The notes: generated by a model not told the origin, from the sequence alone. A stretch of DNA of 64,000 bases from Drosophila miranda (GCF_003369915.1 NW_022881614.1:5911001-5975000), one strand, 5' to 3'. Numbered from the stretch's first letter, positions 23,565 through 34,313 are shown. Numbers and translations are program-made.

Positions 23565-24561
23565 AACGAGGGGGAACGTTGTGAGTTGCTGCGGACACCG
23601 CAAATCTACGGTTATACCCGATACTAAGTCAGTATGGCTCTCCTCCGGCAGACGCCGCTAATATTAAACGACACGACAAAGAGTGCGTGCGAGAGAGACA
23701 GAAAATCAGTCTGAGCGTGACGTCGGGCGCTGCGTAGCCACTGCAAATTGATTTGTTCCTATTGGCTAAATGATCTGATCTGCTCCAGATTCAGCAATCT
23801 GATAGATATGGTCATTATCTATGATTCTGCGTTTTTAGTTTTCTCGAATGTGCAATATTGTGGATGAAACAGATTTTCGTCCTTTGTGTGGGCGGAAGGG
23901 GGTGGGGCGAAATTTTGAGATACACGTTTTATAGTAAGATCTAACAGGAGTGCGGATACCAAATTTGGTTACTCTAGCCTTAATAGTCTCTGAGATTTTA
24001 GAATATCCCCAGATTTTCGTCCTTTGCGGGGGCGGAAGGGGGTGTGGCGAAATTTTGAAACAAACTCGTCTCGGTCCGATATATTAGAAGTGTGGATACC
24101 AAATTTGGTTGCTCTAGCTTTTGTAGTCACTGAGATCTAGGCGCTAATGTTTTACTCTAAGCAAAGCCGCCTATGCTTCGTGTGTGTTAGAGAGAGACAG
24201 GGCGAGAAAAAATGAAATTGTTTTCTTGATGCTGGCTATAATAAATATACGATCCAATTCAGATTCCGCAGTCTTAAAGATATGGTCATTCTCTACAATT
24301 CTACGTTTTTGGTTTTCTCATATCTTTAAAATTGTGGATGCCACAGATTTTCGTCCTTTGTGGGGGCGGAAGTGGGCGGGGCGAAGTTTTGAAATATTTT
24401 TGTAGCAGTGACATATCACAGAAGTCTGGATCCAAAACATCGTTGCTCTAGCTCTTATAGTCTTTGAGCACTAGGCGCTGAAGGGGACGGACAGACGGAC
24501 GGACGGACAGACAGACAGGGCTCAATCGACTCGGCTATTGATGCTGATCAAGAATATATAT
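23565..24561 (-). mobile_element. DINE-1/ISY-like helitron copy 4, truncated
   Basis: Follows copies 2 and 3 in the same orientation. More diverged at its far end (24240-24330) and broken at GAATATATAT, so it lacks the last ~100 bases with the GGGTATA terminus. Confidence 0.7.
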
Positions 24562-25262
24562 GCTGAGTAGTGTCTCCGAACTCCCCCGCTTCCCCTTTTT
24601 CCCATGCCCCAGTTGAGGTGTTCAGAAGCTTACGCTCGCTAAAATTGTGGTTAACATTCTAGCTGTATAACATAGTTTAACATTAACATTAATCATAATC
24701 GTACATAATCGTAACATTAACGTTATACTTTATACATTTACATGTTAATTTTACAGATTAGAGATTTTTAGGGTAATTAATGTTCAAGGGGGTGCATAAA
24801 AGTTGGGTCTTCTTCTAAATAAATGTATAATGTTTGATATGTGTTAGAGCGTGATTATTGGAGCCATGCGTCGGGTATCGTCCCTGTCAAGGTAGGCCTA
24901 GTGGCCAAAGGGATCGTCAAAACGAGGAGATGGAGATGGCGATCATGGTTGGGAAAGCTATGCGCAAGCTCAACACCTGCTGCGTTTAAAGGCGCCACTA
25001 TGGCCTAGACCGTTTCCGTCCTGTCTGTAAGTGTATGGGTGTTCTTTGTTGTGGATAGCGTCAAATAGCACGTGATTAGTAATTGAGTTTTTTTAATGGT
25101 TGCGAGCCCGGTGTCCGAGCGAGTTTCAAACCCATCCCTACTTTACCGAACATGGAAGCCGGATCCAGCACGTGCTTCGTGTCGGATACCACCACCACCC
25201 GCTCGATCGGTATAGGTAACATGCTACAAAGAATTGATGATGTCATATCGGTGGCTACTTAC
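24562..25262. other. Mtmr6 intron 2, 5' portion
   Basis: AT-rich sequence with repeated CATTAAC/TAACATTAA words at about 24650-24740. A 56-codon minus-strand open frame at 25076-25246 is listed separately. Confidence 0.4.
25076..25246 (-). other. Short coding-like fragment, unrecognised
   Basis: Open frame of 56 codons containing VVVVSDTKHVLDPASMFGKV, directly after exon 2 of the Mtmr6-like gene on the same strand. The composition looks coding rather than intronic and could be a transposon or gene fragment. No family recognised. Confidence 0.25.
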
Positions 25263-25379
25263 CCAGGTCTCCTTGTTGCTCTCGGGCTCGACGAATATCA
25301 AATGGGTCGCTGTCAGATAGAGGGTACCGGCTGTGGGATTTTTGGTATTGTAGCGATCTATCATCCGCACACTCTCCAC

Positions 25380-26511
25380 CTGCCGAAATGTGGACAGAAA
25401 ACCAACAGAAAGAAAAAGAGAGAGGGAGCAGAAATATGTTATGTTATTTGCACGAATATTTTACATGGAATTTAAGCCCATCTTCATTTCAGTTGCTGCT
25501 GCCTGCTGACGTCAGTCGACATCCATGCAGCCCACATTCTGAAACAACCGCACAACCCACTCCCCCCACACACACACATATTACAGAAGCCACTGCATTG
25601 CCAGGAAGAAGAGCAAGTTCAAAGGATAAAGGGATTCTTTTATTTTACTTTTAAGGCAGAACAGAACCTACAAGCGAGTGATTTAGGGAACACTTAGGGT
25701 ACAAGATGAATGCCATTCATCCATTAAACAAAACCGCTGGGCAGCCATCCCATTCGGGCATTTGATGGTCCTCAAACTCTCATTCATCTCCTGCCTCCCG
25801 TTTGTGCTCCAGAGCCCCAGCCGCTGGGGCCCGCTCATCAGCCGACTAATTTCCTTTCATGTTATTTCGACGGTAGTTTTGGCTTCTGTTCGAGGCGGGG
25901 CCATTGTTGGGATAGATAAGGTCAGTTAATTGTCAGGGGGATGGGCGGTTTATTGTTCCAGGAGCACAGCAGGCGGTCAATTTAGCATGCAAATTGAACC
26001 TACATCATTACGAGTCTACTTGGATCCTTAAAGATTTTGGGCCCTTGATTGCAACCCAATGCAATCAGCATCGCTTCCGCTACTCTTCGCCAAGCAATTT
26101 TCCACAGCTAGGAAATTGAAAACGGAATGGAAAACAGACGACGACAGTTGTCAGGGGACATGGGAAACCTTTTCATTTGTCAGCCTGTTGCAGTATGCGG
26201 TGAAGTCTTTGATGGACGAGTGCAGTTTTCCTAGCCAGAAGACATTCCCATTTGTGAACATGATGGGAAACCCACACATTTAATTGGCCGCACAGCCAGC
26301 AGTTCCTCTAGAGTCCTCGACTCGTGTACTGCGGTGATAATGCAACAATTTGTACGTATTTGTGGGAGGAAATAGCTACGCAAATGGCGCCAGGAGGCAG
26401 TCGGAATGGAATGGAGTGGACTTTGGCATAGCATCACTGTGTCTAAGTGACCCAAATAGGGAAATGGTTACTGGAGAGAGGCCAAGTAGGGTCAAGTCGA
26501 GGTCCCAGAAC
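25380..26511. other. Mtmr6 intron 1, 3' portion
   Basis: Intronic sequence between exon 2 of the Mtmr6-like gene and the nested small gene. No gene or repeat recognised; a CACACACACA run lies near 25567. Confidence 0.4.
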
Positions 26512-26919
26512 TTATTGCTCCAGCTCGATGGGTATTTGCATAATTTCCGGCCACGAGCTGGCGGCAATGCGTAAAAAAAAGAAAGTTAGATTGATTTTTG
26601 TTTGATTTTCTTTGTAGCGAGATTTGCATAGCAAAGGCAATGAAAGGGAGCTGAGGCCATGATGGAGAATGTCTGTTACCTTCTTGAGCACACAGTTGCC
26701 GTTGTAGAAGACGGGCGCCTCATTAAACTCCTCCTCGATCCAAGAGACTACTTTGTCGGAGACAAAGGGTGGCACGGGGACGCCCCATAGCCTCTTGTTG
26801 CCATCGGGCGGATCCTCCGTCTCCGGCGATATGTTGTCGAAGCTCAGACGCAGGGCCGATGTGGGGGATAGTTGGCGTTCGATTTCGTTGAATTTATTCA
26901 TAAATCTGGTAAAGTCCAT
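26512..26919 (-). pseudogene. Small unrecognised gene nested in Mtmr6 intron 1
   Basis: Exon 1 (26919-26680) encodes 80 residues beginning MDFTRFMNKF with an acidic middle and the stretch WGVPVPPFVSDKVVSWIEEE. It ends at AAG|GTAACAG. The following frame resumes near 26571 and reads ...SSWPEIMQIPIELEQ before TAA at 26514-26512. The expected acceptor AG directly before that coding part is not present; the sequence reads TTTTTTTTACGC. The nearest AG (CCAG at 26561-26558) puts translation in a different frame. The gene may be intact with an unusual acceptor, or broken by loss of one G. No family recognised. Same strand as the host gene, so it could instead be an alternative 5' part of that gene. 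Confidence 0.45.
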
Positions 26920-28147
26920 TTCTGTAGTTTCGTTTTGCAGCTTATGCTAATGTTGTTGTTGTTAATGAGGTTGTTGCACAATGCCTTATTTATTTTGAAT
27001 TAGCAACAGAAAGAGCGGGCACTGGCCCTTTGGCATATGTGATGGTATGGAACGGGACGGGATGGTATGGAATGGTTGGGTTCCAGACTTTCACTTTTCG
27101 CTTTCCACACGAAGAACACACAGTACGTATAAATATGAAGGTGTGTGTATATTTGGACACTTTGTTATTCCCTCTTTGGGGGTATGTGTGTGGGTGCGCG
27201 TGTGGGTGCCTGAAGACCGCAGAAGAACCAGCTCCCGACACGAGTGCTGGGAGTGAACTCAGCAGCCAGTGCCAGCCGCGCGCCTAAATGCATGCTATGC
27301 TTGGTGTTGGGAAAATTTGTGCCCAGGGAAATTTTCTCAGCCAATGGGAAGGGAGCAGCTGGCGAGCAAATAAAAAGCAAAGCAAATACTTGCATACCCT
27401 GTAAGCAGTGAGTAGTTAAGGCTTTGGTGGAGGCAAAAAAGCTGCCAGTGTGATTGACGCGCGCCTAAATACATGCTATGGTTAGTGTGTGGCCAGGGAA
27501 AGTTTCTGATCCAATGAAAAGAGAGCGAGAGAAAGATTATTGCAAAAAGCTACGAAGCAAATACTTGCATACTCTTTAAGGAGTGGGTTCTTTAGGCTTT
27601 ACATATTATATGTAATTTGTAAGCGTCCTATGAATCACATATCGTTAAAGAGACTTTTAAAAGTGGTGCGTGCACTTTCGAATCTAGTATCTCAATTGCC
27701 AATGTCAATAGCCAATTGAGAGAGGGTTCAACTTGTGGGTTAACGTAGCTCAGATGTTTGGGTGAAGGCAAAAAAGTAACTTCACCTCGCCTGATTGTGT
27801 GGTTGTGTGTGGAAAAGAGCGGGAGGGGGCGGAATCCTGCATTCATTCCCATCCCCTTCCCATGCGCATGTTTTAAAGAAGTCTATATATTAATATACAT
27901 GATTTGTGTGTCCTGCGGCATTAGGGAGAGAGCCCTTGGTGCGGTGCCGGTCCTTCCTTTGATGCCCGCCCAGGTTGACCATCGATTTTGAATAGCCCGA
28001 GCAGAAGGTGAAGCAAAAAAAGCATTGCTGCATGACTCACAACTCTTGTCCAGGATTTAGATTGGACAATGTTACTGTCCTCGAACTTACAATGACTGGT
28101 TAGCAAACAACACTGATTGAAGTTGAGTAAGCCATAAACATACATAC
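26920..28147. other. Mtmr6 intron 1, 5' portion
   Basis: Sequence between the small nested gene and exon 1 of the Mtmr6-like gene. It must contain the small gene's promoter, but no standard core motif was recognised. A GGTATGG-rich stretch lies at 27040-27075 and a diverged duplication at 27278-27602. Confidence 0.4.
27278..27602 (+). repeat. Diverged tandem duplication, two ~150-bp copies
   Basis: GCGCGCCTAAAT, CATGCTATG, CCAGGGAAA, AAATACTTGCATAC and AGGCTTT recur in the same order starting at 27278 and 27459, with clear divergence between the copies. Confidence 0.6.
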
Positions 28148-28302
28148 CTTCGCCAGCTTGATATCGTACATTGTTTACGTTTTGCTCGAGTCTTCAAGCT
28201 TCAAGGTTGCTTCACAGCCGATCGGGATTGCAGCACGTGACACGCACTGATAAAACGTTTTAATTACACTTTTTTTAATAAATATATTAAAATTATTGAT
28301 AT

Positions 28303-28422
28303 CAGTGTGGCCGCGGATTTATCGTTAAAATAGACCGTCCGACCCTCAGAAATATACCAAAATATCTCGTTTCATTTTAAAAATATACCGTAAATATACT
28401 GACTAAAGTTCGGCTATCGATA
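28303..28422 (-). promoter_or_regulatory. Promoter of the Mtmr6-like gene
   Basis: On the minus strand, GGCCACACTG at 28312-28303 is close to the fly core promoter Motif 1 (YGGTCACACTR). A perfect DRE, TATCGATA, lies at 28415-28422. They are 130-250 bases upstream of the ATG at 28171, as expected for a housekeeping gene. Confidence 0.5.
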
Positions 28423-28620
28423 CTATCGACACAAAGCTGTCGCGCTGTATCACTAATAGGCTATGCACACTGAGCCCATCCCGGGGGAATGGTGGGATTT
28501 TTCGACAGATGTGAAACTCCGATTCACACTGCCACCATCCACCATCCGTCAAAAACAGCTGATGCCAATAACAAGTTCATTAAATTTGCGCGGAAGATTT
28601 ATTAATTCTTGGTTCTTATA

Positions 28621-30078
28621 ATGGATGATGAAGATATAGCAATTATTTCGGCTGTGGTTCAACAGCAAAATATTTTCTTGCACCAACTAATAATGTTGCT
28701 GTCAATGAATAATGATGATGACGATGATGACTTTAACATTGACGAGGATGAGATGACCCAGATGACTGCCATAAAAACACAAAAGCCAGGAAGATTATGG
28801 TCGTTTGTGAGTACTTCTACTAACTTCAACCATAGTTTAAAGTACAAGGACATATTTTATGGTTTTAGAAGCGGTTCGGGACATTTTGGGAGAAAGATGT
28901 ACCAGAAAACAACGAGGCGTTTTTCAAAGAGAGTTTCCGAATGGAGAGGCCCTGCTTTGATATTTTAGTGAATCGGCTTGAAGTGCTGCGAAAGAAGGAC
29001 ACCAACTGCCGAGCTGCAATTCCTTTGGAAAAGCGCATCGCCATCGCTAATTGCACCTTGGGCTCGTCCTCTGAGTACCGAACAGTTGGCAGGCTTTTCG
29101 GTGTAGCTCCAAACAGTGTGTGTAATATCCTGCACGAGTTTTGCAGAGCACTTATCGACGAGTTTTCAAAGGAGTACATGTCGCCCAATTACCTAACTTC
29201 CGACAAAATTTATGAGTGCGTAAAGGGATTCGAGGCAATTGGGTTTCCTCAGTGCCTAGGTGCAATTGGTAGGAAATCAATAAGAACTTCAGCAATATGT
29301 TTACATATAAATTGGTTTTTAAACTTCCTTTTCATTCTAGATGGATGCCACATCGAAATAAAACCACCAGCACCTGAGGCAGTAGACCACCATAACTATA
29401 AGGGCTGGTATTCCACAGTCTTGTTTGCCCTAGTGGATTATAGGTATGCAAATATCTTGCACAAAAATATGTATTTAGCAAGTTGGTTTAATGTCCTAAA
29501 TTATTTAAATCCGATTCTTTTTAGATACAGATTTACATATGTATGTAAATATCGGCTCTGCAGGAAGGTGCAATGACTCGATGATATACCAGAAGTCAAG
29601 CCTTGCAAAACATATCGAAGCATCGGCATTACTCCAAGAGAAAGCCAAGGAAATAAGCGGAGTAAACGTCCCTGTAATGCTTATCGGGGACTCGGCATTT
29701 AGGTTTTCTAAAAAGCTGATGAAACCTTACCCGTTTTCCACAGTCGCCTCTTTGGAACAGCGCACGTTTAACTACAACCTTTCCAAAGCTAGGCGAGTGG
29801 TGGAAAATGCATTTGGGCATTTAAAAGCCAGATTTCGAATAATCGGAAAAGGTCTTGATAGCCACCACAAAAATAATAGCGCCATAATAATGAGCTGTTG
29901 TATTTTACACAATATATTAAATATGCACAACAGCGCGATTAATGAAAATTGGGAGCTTGCAACAAATGAGCAGCGCGAACAGCCCGATACCAGCAACAGT
30001 TCTGCTGACTTTAATCAGTCAGCAGAACAGATACGATCTGCAATCGCAAAATATTGTGTAGACCTTAATGAAAATTAA
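28621..30078 (+). pseudogene. Harbinger transposase (DDE_Tnp_4, HARBI1-like), frameshifted
   Basis: Spliced transposase of the PIF/Harbinger family. Exons are 28621-28806, 28869-29268, 29341-29443 and 29525-30078; the first intron has a good donor GTGAGTAC, a TACTAAC branch point and a TTTTAG acceptor. An acidic Asp run precedes the helix-turn-helix part (EYRTVGRLFGVAPNSVCNIL). The catalytic triad is visible: Asp in AIDGCHIEIK (across 29268/29341), Asp in LIGDSAFRF and Glu in RVVENAFGHLKARF. Near 29540 the bases ATGTATGTA contain an extra 4-base copy that shifts the frame just after RFTYV, so the protein is broken although the rest is open to TAA. The start is the ATG after TTATA; an upstream in-frame GTG is not needed. 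Confidence 0.75.
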
Positions 30079-30082
30079 AAAC

Positions 30083-30443
30083 TTATTTTTTTTTATTTTT
30101 TAAAACTTCTAATAAGTCGTTCTGGAATTTTGTTTGGGTGCTGATCAAGTCCTGCACCATCTTCTCCTGCCTAACGTCGTGCTCCTCCTTCTTTCTGTGG
30201 TGGTCCTTTTGTTGTTCGAGACGCTCCTGGGCGATCTCTGCCAGCCACGAAATGTCGGTCTTTTTCTTTTTCTTTGGCGGACGCCCCGGCAAGGGGCTGG
30301 AGCTGCAAGATCCGTCCAGGTCCATCTCAATAATATCCGAAAAGTACTCATCAGGATCTGCAATGAACACCTTAAATGAAATATATTTTTTTAGCAATAA
30401 ATTAATAAAACTTACTGTCGTTGTCCAATGTGCTCTGCTCCAT
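30083..30443 (-). CDS. Harbinger companion protein (Myb/MADF-like), C-terminal part
   Basis: Second protein of PIF/Harbinger elements, which in the family helps the transposase enter the nucleus and bind DNA. Coding parts 30443-30416 and 30357-30083, joined over a short intron with donor GTAAG and acceptor TTGCAG. It reads an acidic segment (DEYFSDIIEMDLDGS), a basic GRPPKKKKKT nuclear-localisation-like motif and a charged coiled-coil-like end rich in Lys and Glu. The N-terminal Myb/SANT domain is not visible, and an in-frame stop lies shortly upstream of the ATG. The gene is probably truncated at its 5' end by unrelated sequence at ~30477. Confidence 0.5.
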
Positions 30444-30476
30444 GTTGTTTGCACTCAAGATGCCAAATTAGCGAAC

Positions 30477-31351
30477 TTCAGCTCAGCGCCCTGAATGTGA
30501 CGGTCAACCGGCGGTAATCTGATATCTTGCACATGCCGCAAGATCAGCATTATCGCTTATGCCAAGTCGGCTTACCGACTGTAGCTTTGTAGCTCTAAGT
30601 ACATATATTTTGTAGCTTTGCATTCTTTGGCAATTAAATACTTTTGATTCAGCTTATGCCCCAGCTTGCTGGTGGCTCCTACTTTTAGTTCTGTTCTTAT
30701 AACGAAAGCTAACGCTTGTTAATAAACCTTGCTCCGGCAACCAGCCGTAAACACTTTGAATTATGAATTCTATACCACTGTACCACAAGGCCAGTGATAA
30801 GAGAGACAGTTATCTCTCCAACATAATCTTCATAAAGGATTCTATACCACGGAACCCGCACGAGGACCACCGCATCATGCAGCTAAGGCTACTTGGACAT
30901 ACGGACAACTTAATTTACACATGTGAATTTTTGCGTGGTCCGCGCAAATCTTCAATCCTTCCATATGTCAATCAGCAGGCTCTCAAGCGCGGCACTCCAT
31001 TTCACCCTGCCGCCTGCTGTTGTTCTCTTGTTTGCTGCATTGTGTAATAATATTATATATTATAAACAATAAAAAACAAATATATCTATTCAACGTACCA
31101 CTGGAAGAGTTTTCTGGCACTAAATCCATTTTATTAATAAGTTTTTCGAAAATTTGGTCTGCTGTCCTTCCGAGCTGTTCTGTTGTTGTTTTTGTTTTTT
31201 GTTAATTTTGTCACAATCATTGTTTACGTTTTCGCAGTGAATACCATTTTTCCATTGTGAATGACAATTATTCAGAGTTGCATTTGAAAACCATCGGCTA
31301 ACTATCGCATAGAAACGTGGGGTTTAGGAACATCCAAAATGAATGGTGGAC
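30477..31351. other. Unassigned insert between Harbinger copies
   Basis: Holds TGTAGCTTTGTAGCTCTAAG with a second TTTTGTAGCTTTG nearby, an AATAAACC site at about 30720 and an open frame of 94 codons at 30763-31047 (MNSIPLYHKASDK...) that I do not recognise. It could be an LTR with the start of an internal region, but no second LTR is seen. 31080-31240 may be the missing 5' part of the companion gene on the minus strand. Confidence 0.3.
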
Positions 31352-31945
31352 TAATAGGCTCTGCACACTGAGCCCATCCCGGGAGAATGGTGGGATTTTT
31401 TGACAGATGTGAAACTCCGATTCGCACTGCCACCATCCACCATCCACCATCCGTCAAAAACAGCTGATGCCAATAACAAGTTCATTAAATTTGCGCGGAA
31501 GATTTATTAATTCTTGGTTCTTATAATGGATGATGAAGATATAGCAATTATTTCGGCTGTGGTTCAACAGCAAAATATTTTCTTGCACCAACTAATAATG
31601 TTGCTGTCAATGAATAATGATGATGACGATGATGACTTTAACATTGACGAGGATGAGATGACCCAGATGACTGCCATAAAAACACAAAAGCCAGGAAGAT
31701 TATGGTCGTTTGTGAGTACTTCTACTAACTTCAACCATAGTTTAAAGTACAAGGACATATTTTATGGTTTTAGAAGCGGTTCGGGACATTTTGGGAGAAA
31801 GATGTACCAGTGGCTTGAAGTGCTGCGAAAGAAGGACACCAACTGCCGAGCTGCAATTCCTTTGGAAGAGCGCATCGCCATTGCGCTATACACTTTGGGC
31901 TCGTCCTCTGAGTACCGAACAGTTGGCAGGCTTTTCGGTGTAGCT
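31352..31945 (+). mobile_element. PIF/Harbinger copy B, truncated
   Basis: Starts with the same TAATAGGCT end as copy A. Exon 1 (31526-31711) and intron 1 (31712-31773) match copy A. Exon 2 then lacks ~75 bases after GATGTACCAG, has several substitutions and stops at 31945, where the LTR of the next element begins. The transposase therefore cannot be complete. Confidence 0.7.
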
Positions 31946-34269
31946 TGTAGCGGGCCTGAAGCGACGTAGAAGAAGTCGATAGGTTTGGCGGGAAGGATTA
32001 ATCGGCTAAGATTTGAAAGAAAAATTGAAAGTCAAGACCATGATATCGATCTCGGGGCCAGGGATACATGCTGCCACCCTTTGACAGGCACAGGGTTACT
32101 TTGACCTGTTGACAGGCGCAGGGTTACTTTGACCTGTTAACGCGCAGAGATGCTTTGGACATCTGACAGGCCATGTCAAATTCCTTTTCCGGTTAAAGAT
32201 CTCGTCGAGTACGGGTGTGCGCGCAAACGAATCTTTTGTAAGAAGTGCCATCATAGGAAAATTCCATTGTGAAACAACTCGACACGGTACGGAAAAGACA
32301 TACCTTTCTGTTGATCGCGATATTTTGGCTCACGCACCCGCTGATTCCCTTGATCGTACAAGTGGAGTGACGGGGCACGGGAGTCTCGCGACAGATCCCG
32401 CTCGGAGGAAAGACGCCACAGCTTCAAAGACCGGACGGTCTTTCGCTTATTGCGTGGGGCAGCGACCCACGCTATTTAAACGCACCCCATCGTCCAGTCG
32501 CCGGCTAAGTAAGCCGCAGAGCGCAGTCAGCCGGGGGCTGGAATAAGCAAACGCCTTCCCGCTTGGGACCCTTCGCCTGCGAGGAGCACCCTAGACAGGG
32601 TTAAACAGCAGCGCGCGCCAAGGCGCGTGAAGAAGAAGCAGGAGCAGATCAGGGATGCTGCAGTGCTAAAGCCACCTGCGGCCTTCGTTTTCTCGGTTGC
32701 CCGAGCGCAGACCATGCTGCAGTGATGAAGCCAACTGCGGCCATCGTCTTCCTGGTTGCCCAATCGTCGGCCAAACAGAGGCAGAATTCTCCGCCTTCGG
32801 CTGTCCTCTTCGCCCCGACTCTGTCCAGGATTCCTCTTCCAGCAGCTTCAGGGAGCACAGTTCACCAAATCATAGGGTTCAGCGGATGCTAGCCTCGTCT
32901 ATTACCATCCTAATGTTTAAAGTATAAAAATCTCACAAAATTTGTATATTCATGAAGAATAATTATCAGCCAACCTCATTAACGTTCAAGTTCCCCCTGG
33001 GAGTTCGGGAAATGTGTTCAGAATTTGCAGTTATAAGTATTGTTAAGACATCGCTAGTTTAATTCATTTTCGTTACACATTCGTTAAACTCATATCATGC
33101 TTAAGCAATCTTTATAAATATTCACAAGCTATTGTTGTCAGTTAAGTTCGGATTGAATTGTCAGGGAGAAAATTCCCCCAAAAGTTCTGTGGCTCCACAT
33201 ACAAGGAGTAGGTCGAAGTTGGGAATTCTGAGTTGTAGCAAGAGATAGAGTCTTCGTACTGTAAACCACCTTTCCGAATTAACGCTTGTTTTCAGCCTAC
33301 GCCGGAAGATCGATCTTTCGTCGTTGGAAATTGAACAGTGAGTGAGTAAGCATACCTTCCAAAAGTTGAAATGTACGTAGTTTTGAAAACCAACTGATCC
33401 TTGCCCAACCTCGCGAATTTGAAACCTCTGACCCCTGCCTATTGAGGCTTTGCCTTGAGCGATCTGATCGTTGGCTAATTAGAGATGCCATCTGCATCCA
33501 GTCATCGACTGAACTCCGCATAGGAGATCACGTTTTGTCAGCCAGACCGCCTCTTTGATTTTCGACTCATTCCGAAGTTAAAAGATTTAATGATTTTTCC
33601 ACATTTGTGCGAAAAGCGAAAGTAACGAACTTAAAGTATTCAATGATTTTCCCATGTTATGCGAAAAGCGAAATTTATGAATTTAATTAGAATTTAACTC
33701 GAATTACAATATCCTTATATACCCAACCATTACGAATCACCTATTTTTAGTAGTTATTAAGATCATTTACTATGTTGCCATATCGGATTTAATTTTTGTG
33801 TTAAGGAAATAATGTTGAAGTTTAGATAAAAGAACAAAATGGACTCAATGCTAGCTCGCGCGTTTTCGTAAAAGGTCAAAAGGGGTCATCGAAGAACGGC
33901 TATTCCGTGAGGATGACCAAAGGCAGGGTGGGTTCAGACTCCGCATAACATCTGCGGACATATACACCGATGTCTCTCCGTTTTCCTTGGTTCTTACTTC
34001 CCTTTCCTCTTTATCCTTCTTTCCTTTCGCTTCCCTCTCTCTTCCTGTTCTCTATCCTCTTTAGCTTCGTATCTTCTTCTCGTCAAATCTACCGTTTTAG
34101 CACAAGTCGCAGCACGCTAAATTCTGGCAATATTATTAGTAATTGAAGCCTCGAGTCTGGGTTGATCTGAGGGAGCAACAACTCCACCCCCAAAGCCGGA
34201 TGATTATTAGCGTGCCAACTCTCTCAAATCGTAACGCCCGTTTTCGAACAGGACTCGTTGCACGTTACA
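31946..34269 (+). repeat. Gypsy-superfamily LTR 1
   Basis: Starts TGTAG and probably ends TTACA at 34269, which gives TG...CA ends and a length of ~2.32 kb. If the LTR instead runs up to the primer-binding site it ends at 34295. LTRs this long are known from Ulysses-like elements. Within it are two 28-base direct repeats (GGGTTACTTTGACCTGTT, starting at 32083 and 32111) and a pyrimidine-rich tract at about 33995-34080. It contains no credible gene. Confidence 0.75.
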
Positions 34270-34295
34270 GTTATAATTATTAATAATATTAAAAG

Positions 34296-34313
34296 TGGCG
34301 CCCAACGTGGGGC
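34296..34313 (+). other. Primer-binding site (tRNA-Lys), unit 1
   Basis: TGGCGCCCAACGTGGGGC fits the 3' end of tRNA-Lys as used by Gypsy-group elements. Also at 47178-47195 and 60059-60076. Confidence 0.8.

Larger units (their letters stand above)
14866..28171 (-). pseudogene. Mtmr6: Myotubularin-related phosphatase (MTMR6/7/8 type), two frame breaks
   Basis: Phosphoinositide 3-phosphatase of the myotubularin family, expected to act on PI3P and PI(3,5)P2 on endosomal membranes. Ten coding exons are reconstructed: 28171-28148, 25379-25263, 17282-17120, 17061-16771, 16702-16574, 16503-16277, 16172-15661, 15589-15344, 15285-15063 and 15003-14866 (TAG). Order of domains: PH-GRAM (LYLTATHLIFVEPESNKETW, HMHVASIEKLP), phosphatase domain with the active-site motif HCSDGWDRT in the 16172-15661 exon, and a C-terminal FYVE-like finger (THCWRCGDIFCERCIDKN). 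Two lesions break it. A 7-base insertion near 16890 separates the family motif ...ELCE from YPRQIYVP. One T is missing in a T-run near 15943, between KEVSPI and TQFLDCTW. All splice sites look normal. Intron 2 is ~8 kb and filled with repeats. Assembly indels are the main alternative to true decay. Confidence 0.8.
28454..30476 (+). mobile_element. PIF/Harbinger DNA transposon, copy A
   Basis: Begins TAATAGGCTATGCACACTGAGCC, an end shared with copy B at 31352. Contains a plus-strand transposase gene and a convergent companion ORF, the standard two-gene layout of PIF/Harbinger. A matching inverted right end was not found, so the right limit is where the companion ORF loses recognisable context. 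Confidence 0.65.

Noticed and set aside
21619-24405. Open frames inside the helitron copies (for example 21867-21619 and 24184-24405)
   Set aside because: They read the purine/pyrimidine microsatellite and flanks, have no conserved protein features and occur in non-autonomous elements.
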